Source: JAFNAG01 sp050011535
Lineage (GTDB): Bacteria > Acidobacteriota > UBA6911
Direction: 5' to 3'
Length of the DNA stretch: 64,000 bases
NCBI GenBank assembly: GCA_050011535.1
Contig: JBEKIX010000003.1
Location: forward strand, 62,001 to 126,000
Under the pieces are notes generated by a model. That model was not told the origin of the DNA. It made no database searches and saw nothing but the letters and a program-made list of their open reading frames with translations. Within the stretch, counting starts at the first letter, position 1. Each line of letters begins with the position of its first letter. Positions 36,484 through 45,797 of the stretch are shown here, piece after piece. Both the position numbers and the translations under genes were made by a program.

Positions 36484-38319
36484 GTGGAAAACATAGGCCG
36501 GTACCAGGTTACCAGAGAAGTCGGTCGAGGAGCGATGGGAATAGTCTACGCCGCCTGGGATCCACTCATCGGCCGCACAGTCGCTATCAAGACCATCAAT
36601 ATGGGAGCGATGCAAGCCGGCCAGACCCGCGACGAGCTGCGACTGCGGCTCCGTCGGGAAGCCCAATCGGCCGGCGTCCTCTCCCATCCCGGGATTGTGA
36701 CCGTCTACGACATCGGCGAGAAGGACGAAAAAGCCTACATCGTGATGGAGTTCGTCGACGGCATCACGATGGAAGAAGTTTTCTCCAGCGGAGTTCCCCA
36801 ACATCGCAGAACGCTCCTGGGAGTTTTGAACAAGGCGGCGGCAGCGCTGGACTATGCCCACAGCAAAGGCGTCATCCACCGGGATATCAAACCTTCCAAC
36901 ATCATGGTATGCCACGCAGGGACGGTGAAGATCGCCGACTTTGGTGTTGCGAAGATCTCGGAATCGACAGGACTGACTCAGGCCGGCTTTGTCGTTGGCA
37001 CACCCAATTACATGTCACCCGAACAGGCGCAAGGACGACAGGTTGATGGCCATTCCGATCAGTTCAGCCTCGCCGTGGTGGCATTCCGGATGCTGACCGG
37101 AAAGCTGCCGTTTGACGGACCTACTCTGACGGCAGTTCTCACCAAGATCCTATGGGAGGAGCCAGAGTATGTAAGCACGAACCTGGGTCCGGAAATCCAG
37201 GCCGTTTTCAAAAAAGCCCTGTCAAAGGAGCCGGCACACCGTTATCCGGACTGCTCGGGTTTTACGCGGGATCTGGAAGCGGCAAGCGAGTATCACCAGG
37301 CTGAGTTGTCGGGCCGAGCAGAGGAGCGATCGATTCCTTCGTTCCATGCACATCCAACGGCTGACGGGCCTCTTTTGGAAAAAGCCGGCCCAGGACATCA
37401 GCCCCAAGAAAGCTCGGCTGTGAAGGAGGCCGGTTCCACGACTTCGCTCCCGCCCGGAACAGTCCCGGAGGAAGTGACGACGACGATGCTGGGCGAAGCC
37501 CCGGCAGAGGCACGTGCGCGCTCTGCTGCCTCCGGTCTCCAGCCTGCTGCTGCGTCCGTTGCAGGCAATTATGATGCTTCGGGATTGTTTAATGCTCCGC
37601 CCCCCGGCGGGCCCGATTCGGATGCGGGGCGACCAGATCTTGACTCTACTTCTCCTCTCGCGGCAAAGGAGCACAGCTCCGTCGCAGCCGGCTTGACGGC
37701 GGCGCAGGTCGCAGAGCCTCAGGCTCTCCCTGAAGCGCCGGCAAGGAAGCCTGTCAGGCTGGTCTGGATTGCCGTTGCCGGGCTGCTCGTTATCGCCGTC
37801 GTAATTGTGCTGGTCCGAACCCTCGGCACGCGCGAGTCCATCCCCCTGGCTTCCGCTCCCCAGCCGCCTTCGATCGCCCAAAGCAATGACACTGCGGCGG
37901 TGCCAGCCGCTCCCGAAGTTGCCAAACGGACGGGGAAGGCGTCCGAGCCCTCAGCGGGTGCTACCCCTCCGGTCGTGGCGCAACCAGCCAAGGCGGACAG
38001 ACCATCGGCACCAAAAACCGTAGCCACGAGGCCTGCTCCCGCCAAAGGTGACATACGCGCTCCGATTCCGATGACAGGCATCCTCACCTGGACGGGACCG
38101 ATAGGAAAAAACACAATTCTGACAATCAGCCCGAAGGGGGCCAATTTCGGAGTTCTGACAGGGAAATTACCCGGGGTGCCTGTAGCGATCAGGGTGGAGC
38201 CAAAAGACGTCAATATCCGACTGGCGCCCGCACAGGACAACGGCTGGTCGCTGATCATCCTTTACAGCGGCAAACAGAAGTACAATTCCATCACAATATA
38301 TTGGACTCTTAAGAAATAA
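36484..38319 (+). CDS. Transmembrane Ser/Thr protein kinase (Hanks type) with extracytoplasmic domain
   Basis: 611 residues from GTG 36484; an ATG at 36430 is an alternative. Kinase domain 5-265: G-loop GRGAMG (14-19), Lys36 in VAIKTIN, Glu59 in the C-helix, HRDIKPSN with Asp134, DFG with Asp152 and GTPNYMSPEQ in the activation loop. The juxtamembrane part is Pro/Ala/Glu-rich to residue 420. One membrane helix (WIAVAGLLVIAVVIVLV) follows. The external part has an 80-residue Pro/Ala linker and a final beta-rich domain (TGILTWTGPIGKNTIL ... SIIYW-type end). It would sense something in the periplasm and phosphorylate cytosolic targets. It opens the signalling and T6SS island. Confidence 0.93.
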   Translation: MENIGRYQVTREVGRGAMGIVYAAWDPLIGRTVAIKTINMGAMQAGQTRDELRLRLRREAQSAGVLSHPGIVTVYDIGEKDEKAYIVMEFVDGITMEEVFSSGVPQHRRTLLGVLNKAAAALDYAHSKGVIHRDIKPSNIMVCHAGTVKIADFGVAKISESTGLTQAGFVVGTPNYMSPEQAQGRQVDGHSDQFSLAVVAFRMLTGKLPFDGPTLTAVLTKILWEEPEYVSTNLGPEIQAVFKKALSKEPAHRYPDCSGFTRDLEAASEYHQAELSGRAEERSIPSFHAHPTADGPLLEKAGPGHQPQESSAVKEAGSTTSLPPGTVPEEVTTTMLGEAPAEARARSAASGLQPAAASVAGNYDASGLFNAPPPGGPDSDAGRPDLDSTSPLAAKEHSSVAAGLTAAQVAEPQALPEAPARKPVRLVWIAVAGLLVIAVVIVLVRTLGTRESIPLASAPQPPSIAQSNDTAAVPAAPEVAKRTGKASEPSAGATPPVVAQPAKADRPSAPKTVATRPAPAKGDIRAPIPMTGILTWTGPIGKNTILTISPKGANFGVLTGKLPGVPVAIRVEPKDVNIRLAPAQDNGWSLIILYSGKQKYNSITIYWTLKK

Positions 38320-38525
38320 ACCGGGCGCCAATTCTCTTGTTGACCGGTTGAAAGTAATCGGATAGCCTCTGCCGAAGGACGATCTTCTGTCGCGCCATCG
38401 TCGGCAAAACTACTATGTGCGGTTCTAATTGGTGTTCGTTTCAACCTGTGAAGTTGACCCGGACTGAACGGTCGCTTGGCGTCGTTGGCGAGCGGTCGCT
38501 TGGCCTTTAGACAAGAGGATATGAC

Positions 38526-39290
38526 ATGGCGTTTTGTTCAAAATGTGGAGCAAAAATGAATGAGGGAGCCGCCTTCTGCACTTCCTGCGGCGCAACCGCC
38601 GGAGTTACAGCCAGTGCCGGCCCGAGTCCATCCGCGCCACCTCCGGCAGAGCGGAGCTATGCTCCTGCCGCTGGGGCCACAGCTCCCCGCCTCATGACCC
38701 GCGTCACCAACATCCTTACGAAGCCGAAGCAGGAATGGCCGGTGATTGCCAGCGAAACGACAAGCGTGGCGAGCTTGTTTACCGGCTACATCGTCATTTT
38801 GGCGGCCATTCCGGCAATCGCGGGCTTCATCGGTTCCGCCTTGCTCGGCGCTTTGATCGCGAGTGTGTTGCGGATCCCGTTGGCGGCCGGTTTGGGTGGC
38901 TTGATCCTGATGTATGTTTTGTCGCTCGGCGGGGTCTACCTTGCCGCATTCATCATCGAAAAGCTGGCGCCTACCTTCCAGTCGCAAGGAACTATCGTCG
39001 ACGCACTGAAGTTGGTGGCCTACAGTTACACGGCGCTGTGGATTGCCGGCATCTGCAATTTGCTGCCGATCATCGGCGTCCTGGGTACGCTGGCAGGTGG
39101 CATCTACAGCATCTATCTTTTCTATCTTGGTGTTCCGTTAATCATGAAGACGCCGCAGGACAAAGTGGTGGCCTATATGATCGCGTCTGCGGTCGTCATT
39201 ATCGTGATTTATTTTGTGATCACGATAATCGTCGGTGTCATAACCACCGCTCTGTTCCTGGGCGCAGCTCGCGTCTTGACGCCGATTTAA
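38526..39290 (+). CDS. Zinc-ribbon YIP1 family membrane protein
   Basis: 254 residues. The N-terminus FCSKCGAKMNEGAAFCTSCGA is a four-Cys zinc ribbon. A Pro/Ala linker leads to a YIP1-like membrane domain of about five helices, beginning RVTNILTKPKQEWPVIASE, a run often seen in bacterial YIP1 proteins. An AGAGGATAT precedes the ATG at 38526. The function in bacteria is unknown. The intergenic stretch before it (38320-38525) carries a direct repeat of CGGTCGCTTGGC, about 22 bases apart. It lies 5 bp before a methyltransferase gene on the same strand and is likely co-transcribed with it. Confidence 0.85.
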   Translation: MAFCSKCGAKMNEGAAFCTSCGATAGVTASAGPSPSAPPPAERSYAPAAGATAPRLMTRVTNILTKPKQEWPVIASETTSVASLFTGYIVILAAIPAIAGFIGSALLGALIASVLRIPLAAGLGGLILMYVLSLGGVYLAAFIIEKLAPTFQSQGTIVDALKLVAYSYTALWIAGICNLLPIIGVLGTLAGGIYSIYLFYLGVPLIMKTPQDKVVAYMIASAVVIIVIYFVITIIVGVITTALFLGAARVLTPI

Positions 39291-39295
39291 AGCCA

Positions 39296-40816
39296 GTGGA
39301 CCTGAGCACGATCCGTCATTTTCCCATTCGCGCCGATCCCGCGCGGCTCGCCTCGGTATCGGAAGAGCAAGCGTTGCGATTCCGTAAGGCTTTTGCCGTG
39401 GCCGGATATCTTTCCCCCTCACCGGAGAAGGTTCCCGAGGTCATTGAAATGCGCGCCCGCGGCGGGCGCAACCTACCGCGCCTGTTCCGCCTTACGGCCG
39501 CGGAAAGGCCGCTGGACGTCCTCGCCCGCCTGTTTTTGCTCGGCGTTACGGTCCGCGCAGCCGTTGCGCGCGCGGCCATGAGTCCGATACCGCTCGAAGA
39601 GTGGTGCAAAGCAGGATTGCTGCAAACAGACGGCGAACATGTGCAGGGCCTGGTGGCGATCAGCTACTTCGACGGGCTCCTGTTGGCGTCTGAAAAACCC
39701 GAACTGCTCGACTGTGGCGCGCAGGAGGATTACGTCTGTGGGATGACCAACAGCACGGCTGCACTCGTGCAATTCAGGGTGCAGAGGCCTTTCCACGACA
39801 TTCTTGACCTCGGCACCGGCTGCGGTGTTTTGGGATTCCTGGCTGCGCGCCAGGGCGGCCAAGTCCTCGCAACCGATATGAACTCGCGCGCCATTCAGTT
39901 CGCCACCTTCAATGCCAGACTGAACGGCATCTCCAACATAGAGTTCGCGACCGGCAGTACATTTGAACCAGCCGGCGGGCGCAAGTTCGACCTGATCCTT
40001 GCCAACCCACCTTGCGTCCTGGGCCCGGCCGCGCGCTACAGCTTTCGGGACAGCGGCCAGGAACTCGACTCTCTATGCCGACAGATCGTAGCCGAAGCGC
40101 CGGACTATCTGGAAGAGGGCGGCATCTTCCAGTGCACAGCCGAATGGCCCAATTTCGGTGGCGCAGATTGGCGCAAGCGGATTTCGGAGTGGTTGCATGA
40201 TCTGCCGTGCGACGCCCTGGTGCTACATCTGTGTACCAAAGATGCGCCGTTCCACGCCGAGGAAACGGTCTTCGACACGGATGTGCTCGATTTCAGGGAA
40301 CAGGGCCGTTTGTATGACGCATATGCCGAATACTTCGAAGGCCGGGGCGTTACATCCATCTCGGAAGGACTCATCGCGCTTCGGCGGCGAAGCGGCACGG
40401 CGCGAAACTGGGTGCAACTGGAGCACCTTCCCAATCGTCAGCCGGACTCATTCGGCAATGCCGTGTGGCAATACTTTGCTGCATCCGATGAAATCGAGCG
40501 GCTCGGGAACGGGTTGTTTGATCTGAAGCTGCAAATGGCACCATCCCTGGCCGTGACGACGGCGCGCACTTGGGACGGCAAGGCGTGGAGCGAGGGGAGT
40601 TATGCACTGCGCCAGGGGGAGGGATTCAAGTTCGAGGCCAGTGTGGACGCGAGCATCGCCAATCTCATACGGCAGTGTGACGGAACGAGAACACTGCGCG
40701 AATTGGCCGCGGGATCGGCCGCCGATGCCAAGGTTCCTTTCGACGCGATTGCTGCGGGTTGCCTCAACGTCATGCGCCAGATGCTGCAGCGGGGATTCCT
40801 GGTGTTGCCGGAATAG
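39296..40816 (+). CDS. SAM-dependent methyltransferase (small-domain type) with extra N- and C-terminal parts
   Basis: 506 residues from GTG 39296. The N-terminal 150 residues are helical and of unknown fold. The methyltransferase core shows ILDLGTGCGVLGFLAARQGGQVLATDMNS (SAM binding) and LILANPPCVLGP, the NPP(Y/F) motif of N-methylating enzymes such as RsmC, RlmG and PrmC. The C-terminal 90 residues contain LIRQCDGTRTLRELAAGSA, shared in form with the methyltransferase at 52810. Its closest relative in the window is that second gene, which lies among T6SS genes. The likely target is a protein Gln or Asn or RNA base; the sequence cannot decide. Confidence 0.78.
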   Translation: MDLSTIRHFPIRADPARLASVSEEQALRFRKAFAVAGYLSPSPEKVPEVIEMRARGGRNLPRLFRLTAAERPLDVLARLFLLGVTVRAAVARAAMSPIPLEEWCKAGLLQTDGEHVQGLVAISYFDGLLLASEKPELLDCGAQEDYVCGMTNSTAALVQFRVQRPFHDILDLGTGCGVLGFLAARQGGQVLATDMNSRAIQFATFNARLNGISNIEFATGSTFEPAGGRKFDLILANPPCVLGPAARYSFRDSGQELDSLCRQIVAEAPDYLEEGGIFQCTAEWPNFGGADWRKRISEWLHDLPCDALVLHLCTKDAPFHAEETVFDTDVLDFREQGRLYDAYAEYFEGRGVTSISEGLIALRRRSGTARNWVQLEHLPNRQPDSFGNAVWQYFAASDEIERLGNGLFDLKLQMAPSLAVTTARTWDGKAWSEGSYALRQGEGFKFEASVDASIANLIRQCDGTRTLRELAAGSAADAKVPFDAIAAGCLNVMRQMLQRGFLVLPE

Positions 40817-40821
40817 CCGGG

Positions 40822-42468
40822 CTACTTACCCAGGAATTTCTCCAGTTTCGAGACTTCGCGCTCGGCGAGGTCCAGATTCCGCTTGGCTGCCTGCGCGTCG
40901 CTGCGATTGAGAGCCTTCTCGGTTTCGGCAAAGTAGAGGTCCATCCGCTGCGCGGCATCCGCCATATCGCCCCGCAGCCCGAGACCTGAAGCAGCCTGCT
41001 GCCGCCGCAGGTTTTCGAGGCTGCTTTTGACCGTCCCGATACGCACACCAAGAAGGTTGAATTGATCCCGGATTTCGCTCAACTGTTCGGCCGCTTTCGC
41101 GTCCGCGCCGGGCGGCTGCGTAGGTTGCGCGGGAGCAGTCTGCGCCGGCCGTGAAACTGGCGGGGGAGCCGGTTGCTGTTGTTGCGCCGCCGGCTGCGAT
41201 GTTGTTTGAGTGGCGTTCGGCAAGACTTCGCGGTGCGGGGATTGAGCGGTGGCAGCGGACGTTGCCACGGGCGACTCCTTGCGCGGCATGACATTCTGCC
41301 GGGGCGTAGCGGTGACTTCAGACTGGCTTGCCGGCCGCGCAGCTTCAGGTTCAGTAACAGGATTCGACATCGGCGCCTGCGATCCCGCGGCAGAAGCAGC
41401 AGGGGAAGCAGGAGGAGTCTGGATTGCAGGGCTCTCCGCGGCCGTATGGCGGAACCTCGGCAACTGTGTGGCCACAACCACCAGCACGGCTATGGTTACG
41501 AGCGATCCTACTGCGATCCAAAGGCCCCGGCGGCTGCGCGTAGCGCGAGGGGGTGGCGGCGCAACCGCGGCGGGTGGGGGTTGCGTCACAACGATGGGAG
41601 CAAAAACCGAAGCAGGTGTCTGGGCAGCTGCTTGCCGCGACGGGCACACACTGAGCAGCGCCGACCGAAAGGCGTCCGCGGTCTGGAAACGCTTCGCCGG
41701 ATCTTTTTCGAGCGCAAGCAGGATGATTTCGCTCAGGGCGGGCGGCAGGTTCGGGGAGATCTGAATCGGGGGCGGCGGATTGGTCTGGAGATGGGCCGCC
41801 ATAATCGAGTACTCGCTGTCGCCCTGAAAGGGCCGCGCGCCGGTGACGAGTTCGTAAAGCGAAACCCCGAGCGAATAGAGGTCGGAACGCGGATCGAGAT
41901 CCAGCGCACCCCTGATCTGCTCCGGCGACATGTAATACAACGAACCCACCGTGCTGCCGGTCTGTGTGAGCTTGCGGTCGGCCGTCATTTTTGCGATGCC
42001 GAAGTCCATCAGCTTCACCATGCCGCCGGACGTGATCATCATGTTAGCCGGCTTGATGTCGCGATGCACCACGCCATGCCCGTGCGCATAAGCGAGCGCC
42101 GAGAGCACCTGCGCAATATAGTCCACAGCCTGATCGATGGGCACCGGGCCGGACTCCATCCTGTTTTCCAGGGTAACGCCCTCGACATACTCCATCAGCA
42201 TCAACAGCTGATTGTCGATGCGGAGCGCCGTGTGCAGCGCGGCGATGTTGGGATGAACGAGACTTGCCTGCACCTTGATCTCGCGCATAAAACGGTTGGC
42301 AAGATCAGGATCCCGCTCCAGATCCGGTAGCAGCACTTTCATCGCTTCGACGCGATCGGAAATGACATTCCGGACCTTGTAGACACACCCCATACCGCCG
42401 GCGCCGAGAACCTGCAATACCTCGTAGTCGCCGACGCGCGAACCGACTTCGTAGCTCATGGAATTCAA
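40822..42468 (-). CDS. Transmembrane Ser/Thr protein kinase with C-terminal coiled coil
   Basis: 548 residues. Kinase domain 14-270: GAGGMG loop, Lys44 in EAMKVLL, HRDIKPANMM with Asp137, DFG with Asp155 and GSLYYMSPEQ. A Pro-rich linker leads to one membrane helix (GLWIAVGSLVTIAVLVVVATQL). The external part has a low-complexity Pro/Ala/Gln segment (around residues 355-455) and a 90-residue helical, coiled-coil-like end (SEIRDQFNLLGVRIGTVKSSLENLRRQQ). It starts 2 bases after the stop of the CsgG-like gene, so they are one operon. Kinases of this class control T6SS by phosphorylation in several bacteria (PpkA); this is a candidate for that role. Confidence 0.93.
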   Translation of the reverse strand: MNSMSYEVGSRVGDYEVLQVLGAGGMGCVYKVRNVISDRVEAMKVLLPDLERDPDLANRFMREIKVQASLVHPNIAALHTALRIDNQLLMLMEYVEGVTLENRMESGPVPIDQAVDYIAQVLSALAYAHGHGVVHRDIKPANMMITSGGMVKLMDFGIAKMTADRKLTQTGSTVGSLYYMSPEQIRGALDLDPRSDLYSLGVSLYELVTGARPFQGDSEYSIMAAHLQTNPPPPIQISPNLPPALSEIILLALEKDPAKRFQTADAFRSALLSVCPSRQAAAQTPASVFAPIVVTQPPPAAVAPPPPRATRSRRGLWIAVGSLVTIAVLVVVATQLPRFRHTAAESPAIQTPPASPAASAAGSQAPMSNPVTEPEAARPASQSEVTATPRQNVMPRKESPVATSAATAQSPHREVLPNATQTTSQPAAQQQQPAPPPVSRPAQTAPAQPTQPPGADAKAAEQLSEIRDQFNLLGVRIGTVKSSLENLRRQQAASGLGLRGDMADAAQRMDLYFAETEKALNRSDAQAAKRNLDLAEREVSKLEKFLGK

Positions 42469-42470
42469 AC

Positions 42471-43439
42471 CTAGTTGTGGACCCGGTCCCCGACCTTTGC
42501 CGGAGCGGTTCCGGTGTACTTGCCGACCGAGGACTGCTCATCCACCTCGGTGATCACAACCTCGCCGAGCGCTTCCTCAATACGGCGGATGACTTTTCCA
42601 GTGGAGGGATCCCGAACCTCACGGCCGGTGCGCACAACGGACAGTTTGTCGCCTACCTTGACACCCGCTTTGCTGCCGACGTTCAGCACCAGCGTGTCGC
42701 CGTTGACATCGGCCACCAGACCGTCGACCTTGACGACGCTGGCCGGCACCTTGCCGGCGTTTTCCTGCAATTGCGCGGCTACGGAGTCCACGGCCTGCCC
42801 GATGGCCTCACCTAGAATGGTATTGGCGAAGTTGCTGCTCTTCATGTCCACAACGCCTCCGCCCGCATCGCTGGAATTACCTCCCGCGCCAAGCAGCGTG
42901 GTGCCGGAGCGCTTGGATTCTCCTTTACCCGTCGCGACACTCAGAATCTCGCCCGTGCTCGTGTTGACGATGCGGGCGGTAATCCCTACCACCGCCTTGG
43001 CTTGCCGCTTGCCCACCCCGCCCACGCCGAACCGGCCGGTGATGCCCCCGACCGCGCTGCCACCGATGTTGGTGGACTTGTCATCACGGCCGAATTGGGT
43101 GATGCTGCCGATGATCATCACATCTACGCCCAGGAGATGCCCCAGCTTGGCAGCGGAATTAGCATCGAAGCGATCGCTGTTCGAGATGTTTTGCTCGGTA
43201 ACCAAGGTATCAAGCGCCTTCCGCTCGATCACCGAGAAAGCACCGCCGTTGACCAGTTTTTCGACCAGGAGGTCTGTGATGCCTTTGCCGATGTCGACGT
43301 CCGTTCCAAATATGGCCTGACTGTCACTCTTCACGGTAGCGTAATCGAAATTCATTACGGCTATCCTTGGTTTCTGTTGAGCGGAAGCACCTGGAACGAT
43401 AGTGCCGAGGAAGAGAACCAATGCAAGGTAGCGACGCAT
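42471..43439 (-). CDS. CsgG/HfaB-like exported protein
   Basis: 322 residues. Signal peptide YLALVLFLGTIVPGASA, no lipobox Cys, then PRIAVMNFDYATVKSD and DLLVEKLVNGGAFSVIERKALDTLVTEQNISNSDRFDANSAAKLGHLLGVDVMIIGSITQFG, the clear CsgG pattern. The C-terminal third has GDTLVLNVGSKAGVKVGDKLSVVRTGREVRDPSTGKVI, a small beta domain used for binding in related proteins. It is probably periplasmic, or part of an outer-membrane pore as in curli secretion. An AAGGAGA lies before the ATG and a TATAAT at 43471-43466 on the minus strand could be the promoter. It heads an operon with the second kinase. Confidence 0.88.
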   Translation of the reverse strand: MRRYLALVLFLGTIVPGASAQQKPRIAVMNFDYATVKSDSQAIFGTDVDIGKGITDLLVEKLVNGGAFSVIERKALDTLVTEQNISNSDRFDANSAAKLGHLLGVDVMIIGSITQFGRDDKSTNIGGSAVGGITGRFGVGGVGKRQAKAVVGITARIVNTSTGEILSVATGKGESKRSGTTLLGAGGNSSDAGGGVVDMKSSNFANTILGEAIGQAVDSVAAQLQENAGKVPASVVKVDGLVADVNGDTLVLNVGSKAGVKVGDKLSVVRTGREVRDPSTGKVIRRIEEALGEVVITEVDEQSSVGKYTGTAPAKVGDRVHN

Positions 43440-43712
43440 ACTCTGTCTCCTTTTTATTTGTGGATATTATATCGACAATTCCCAAACAATTAAAAAGTAT
43501 TTGCTTGACACTGCAGGATATGGAACCAGCCAGGGGCCACTTGGAAGCCGGCAAGGGATCATGGAACTTGCGGTAATACCGCATAGCCTGGCAAGCCGAA
43601 CAAGTAGGAGCGGCGGCTGTCGCAATTCTGCAGATGGATGGTCTGCAGCCCCGCAGGCAGGCCGCGCAGAATCACCCCGCCTTTCGACTCTGATTCCAGC
43701 GGGCACCCACGC
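43440..43712. other. Intergenic region with CsgG leader
   Basis: No gene is supported in these 273 bases. Near 43466-43471 is TATAAT on the minus strand, with a weak or missing -35, about 30 bases before the CsgG-like start. I see no terminator. Confidence 0.4.
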
Positions 43713-45170
43713 CTATTCCGTGAGCAGGCACAAGCGATGCAATCCGCCGAGGCTCCTCTCGAGGGAACTCTCAATTTCACCTTCGCCAATCCCGGCAGCT
43801 GCCAACGCATGGGCCAGCGCAACGCGGTCGCGGCTCCCATCCAGGAGCGAGACGAGCGTGCGGCCTTTGTCATCCTCGAATTCGATGTTTTGATGCCGCT
43901 GGTTGGTAACCATCCGGCAGCCCGCCGCAACCTGCATGCGCGCCAGAGCACTCACGGCCGGCCGTGCGCTGACTGCCTTGGCGATCTTCGGCGGGCTGAC
44001 TCTCAGCTCGATGGCTCCCCCTTCGAGCAAGCGCATCAGCAGGTCGGCCGCGGCATCCGGCGGAAAATTGGCGAGCGGAAGCTCGGACACACGAATCGAG
44101 TCGGGCCAGAGGGACGCCAGGCGGCATAGCAGATCTTTGGCAAGGGGATGGTTCGTCGTCAGGCTGCCTTCCTTGGGGAGTTCGAACTTTTGCTGGCCGT
44201 CCTCCTGTGGTTCGCATGGCCGCGCGCGCGAGCTGGCGAACAAATTCTGAAACCGGTCAAAGGAGAGCTTCCGATCCGGAGAGATTTCCTGCCGGCATAG
44301 CAGGGTTTCACGAAACCGCCTGCGCGCCAGAAAGTCTCCATACTGCCGTGCTTCGAGCCAATCCTCGACATCGAACGGCAACCCGCGGACCGCATCGCGC
44401 TGCGGTTCAGCATCACCCAGGTATTGAAGACCGTGGGCGGTCGCCTGCGCGACGAACTCCAGGAGGTAGAAAGGATCGTTTGGATTGCCAAGATCGTCGT
44501 GATAGACCGCTGCCGGATCTCGCTCGAGCACATTCTCCATTTCTTTCCGGACGGCTATTCCCAGCGGTTCCGTCACCTCGGTTTCGACCATGAGTCGCGC
44601 GAGCTCGCGTGCGCGTTCCATGCGAGCCGCCGGATCCGCCTGGCGGCGTCCGTGGAAGCGGAGGAAATCCCAGGCATAACGGCGGAAATGGCTGCCGGGG
44701 AGCGCGTTGTAGCTGATGTAAGCCAATCCCTGCCGCTTCAGAGTGGCGCTGCAAATCCGAAGGATTTTTTCACGCACCTGCGACGGAACCCAGGAATAAA
44801 CCCCATGAGCGATGATATAATCGAATTCCCCTCCTGAATCCCAGTCGAGCACATCGAGTGCATGCAGTTCGATGTTTGCCAATCCCAGACTTCCGGCGAG
44901 AGTTCGACCTGCGTCGATCGGAACATGAGCGCGGTCCACGCCGATGAACTGGCCTTCCGGATAGTCAAAGGCTAAAGGGAGGATGTTTGCGCCGTCTCCG
45001 CAGCCGATCTCTAGCACCCGCCAGTGCTCCATCGGCGGGGGCTGGAAGCCGGCAATTGTGGCTAGCGCCGCGACATACGCCGGATGGCTCTGGCTTCGAG
45101 GGAGGCTCGGATACCTAACTTCATCGTAGGAGTCAGCCAACAGCGCATCCTTTCGGGCGCAGAGCAACAT
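43713..45170 (-). CDS. SAM-dependent methyltransferase with regulatory domain and C-terminal winged helix
   Basis: 485 residues. The class I core begins HWRVLEIGCGDGANILPLAFDYPEGQFIGVDRA, followed by FDYIIAHGVYSWVP and ISYNALPGSHFRRYAWDFLRFH. The latter resembles the PKMT/methyltransferase regulatory domain found in some bacterial protein methyltransferases, which have GSxxR at that place. The C-terminal third contains WPDSIRVSELPLANFPPDAAADLLMRLLEGGAIEL and DKGRTLVSLLDGSRDRVALAHALAAAGI, another L-x-DG-x-R segment like those of the other two methyltransferases here. It probably methylates Lys or similar residues on a protein. It lies 6 bp after the CheD-like gene. Confidence 0.8.
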   Translation of the reverse strand: MLLCARKDALLADSYDEVRYPSLPRSQSHPAYVAALATIAGFQPPPMEHWRVLEIGCGDGANILPLAFDYPEGQFIGVDRAHVPIDAGRTLAGSLGLANIELHALDVLDWDSGGEFDYIIAHGVYSWVPSQVREKILRICSATLKRQGLAYISYNALPGSHFRRYAWDFLRFHGRRQADPAARMERARELARLMVETEVTEPLGIAVRKEMENVLERDPAAVYHDDLGNPNDPFYLLEFVAQATAHGLQYLGDAEPQRDAVRGLPFDVEDWLEARQYGDFLARRRFRETLLCRQEISPDRKLSFDRFQNLFASSRARPCEPQEDGQQKFELPKEGSLTTNHPLAKDLLCRLASLWPDSIRVSELPLANFPPDAAADLLMRLLEGGAIELRVSPPKIAKAVSARPAVSALARMQVAAGCRMVTNQRHQNIEFEDDKGRTLVSLLDGSRDRVALAHALAAAGIGEGEIESSLERSLGGLHRLCLLTE

Positions 45171-45176
45171 CTTGGG

Positions 45177-45680
45177 TCAGACCATCACCTTGCCATTCAA
45201 TCCATTGAACCATCGGACCGTCCCTCCACCTGTTTCGCCACACCGCACCGCCCTCACCATCTTAGTCTGGCTGTTTACGCTCAGATCCACTCCATGTGCG
45301 GCTCCTCGGGCATCCAGGATGAGATGAGGGACACCCTGAATCGGCACGTTCAGGTAAATGGCATCCAGCGGCCACGCCGGATTAACACCATCCAGACTGG
45401 CGCTGAGGTCGCACAAGGAGATCAGGCCCACAATCGTTTCCCCGGCAGCTTGGTTGGACATCTCCTGAATGATTCTCCGCGCGTTGCCGAGTGGATAGAG
45501 CGGCGCGTTTGCCCCCCATTGCATGGGGACATGTCCCCCGAGCATGGCTCCACTGCTCATCAGAAAGGTGATTGCCATGCAGCTGTCCACGTGGGGGAAA
45601 AACAATTCATCCGTTGCATTGACACGCAACACGCAGGGCCCTCCCGCCGCCGGTTCGCGACAGAGTTTTCTTTGCGGCAT
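45177..45680 (-). CDS. Small protein with CheD/CNF-like Cys-His motif, candidate deamidase
   Basis: 167 residues from ATG 45680, which has a near-perfect AAGGAGGAG 5-7 bases upstream. The core is FPHVDSCMAITFLMSSGAMLGGHVPMQW, with Cys34 and His50 separated by 16 residues and GGH before a Pro. That resembles the (G/D)SC...GGxxH pattern of CheD glutamine deamidases and the Cys-His pair of CNF toxins, whose spacing is 15-17. There is no signal peptide and no chemotaxis gene nearby. It follows tssM by about 118 bp and precedes a methyltransferase. It could be a T6SS effector or a regulator of TssM; I do not recognise the family, and the deamidase link is inference. Confidence 0.5.
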   Translation of the reverse strand: MPQRKLCREPAAGGPCVLRVNATDELFFPHVDSCMAITFLMSSGAMLGGHVPMQWGANAPLYPLGNARRIIQEMSNQAAGETIVGLISLCDLSASLDGVNPAWPLDAIYLNVPIQGVPHLILDARGAAHGVDLSVNSQTKMVRAVRCGETGGGTVRWFNGLNGKVMV

Positions 45681-45797
45681 ATCACTCCTCCTTCTCTGCC
45701 ATTCCAATATCCAGAGACTCGCCTGGCGGTTGGGTCGCTTTGCCGTCGGGCATCACAGAGCGGGAGTTCACCTACCGGGTGCCGGGTCTCGCAGCGC

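Noticed and set aside
38735..39295. Extended N-terminus of the 39296 methyltransferase
   Set aside because: It overlaps the YIP1 gene in another frame; the YIP1 reading has clear zinc-ribbon and membrane motifs.
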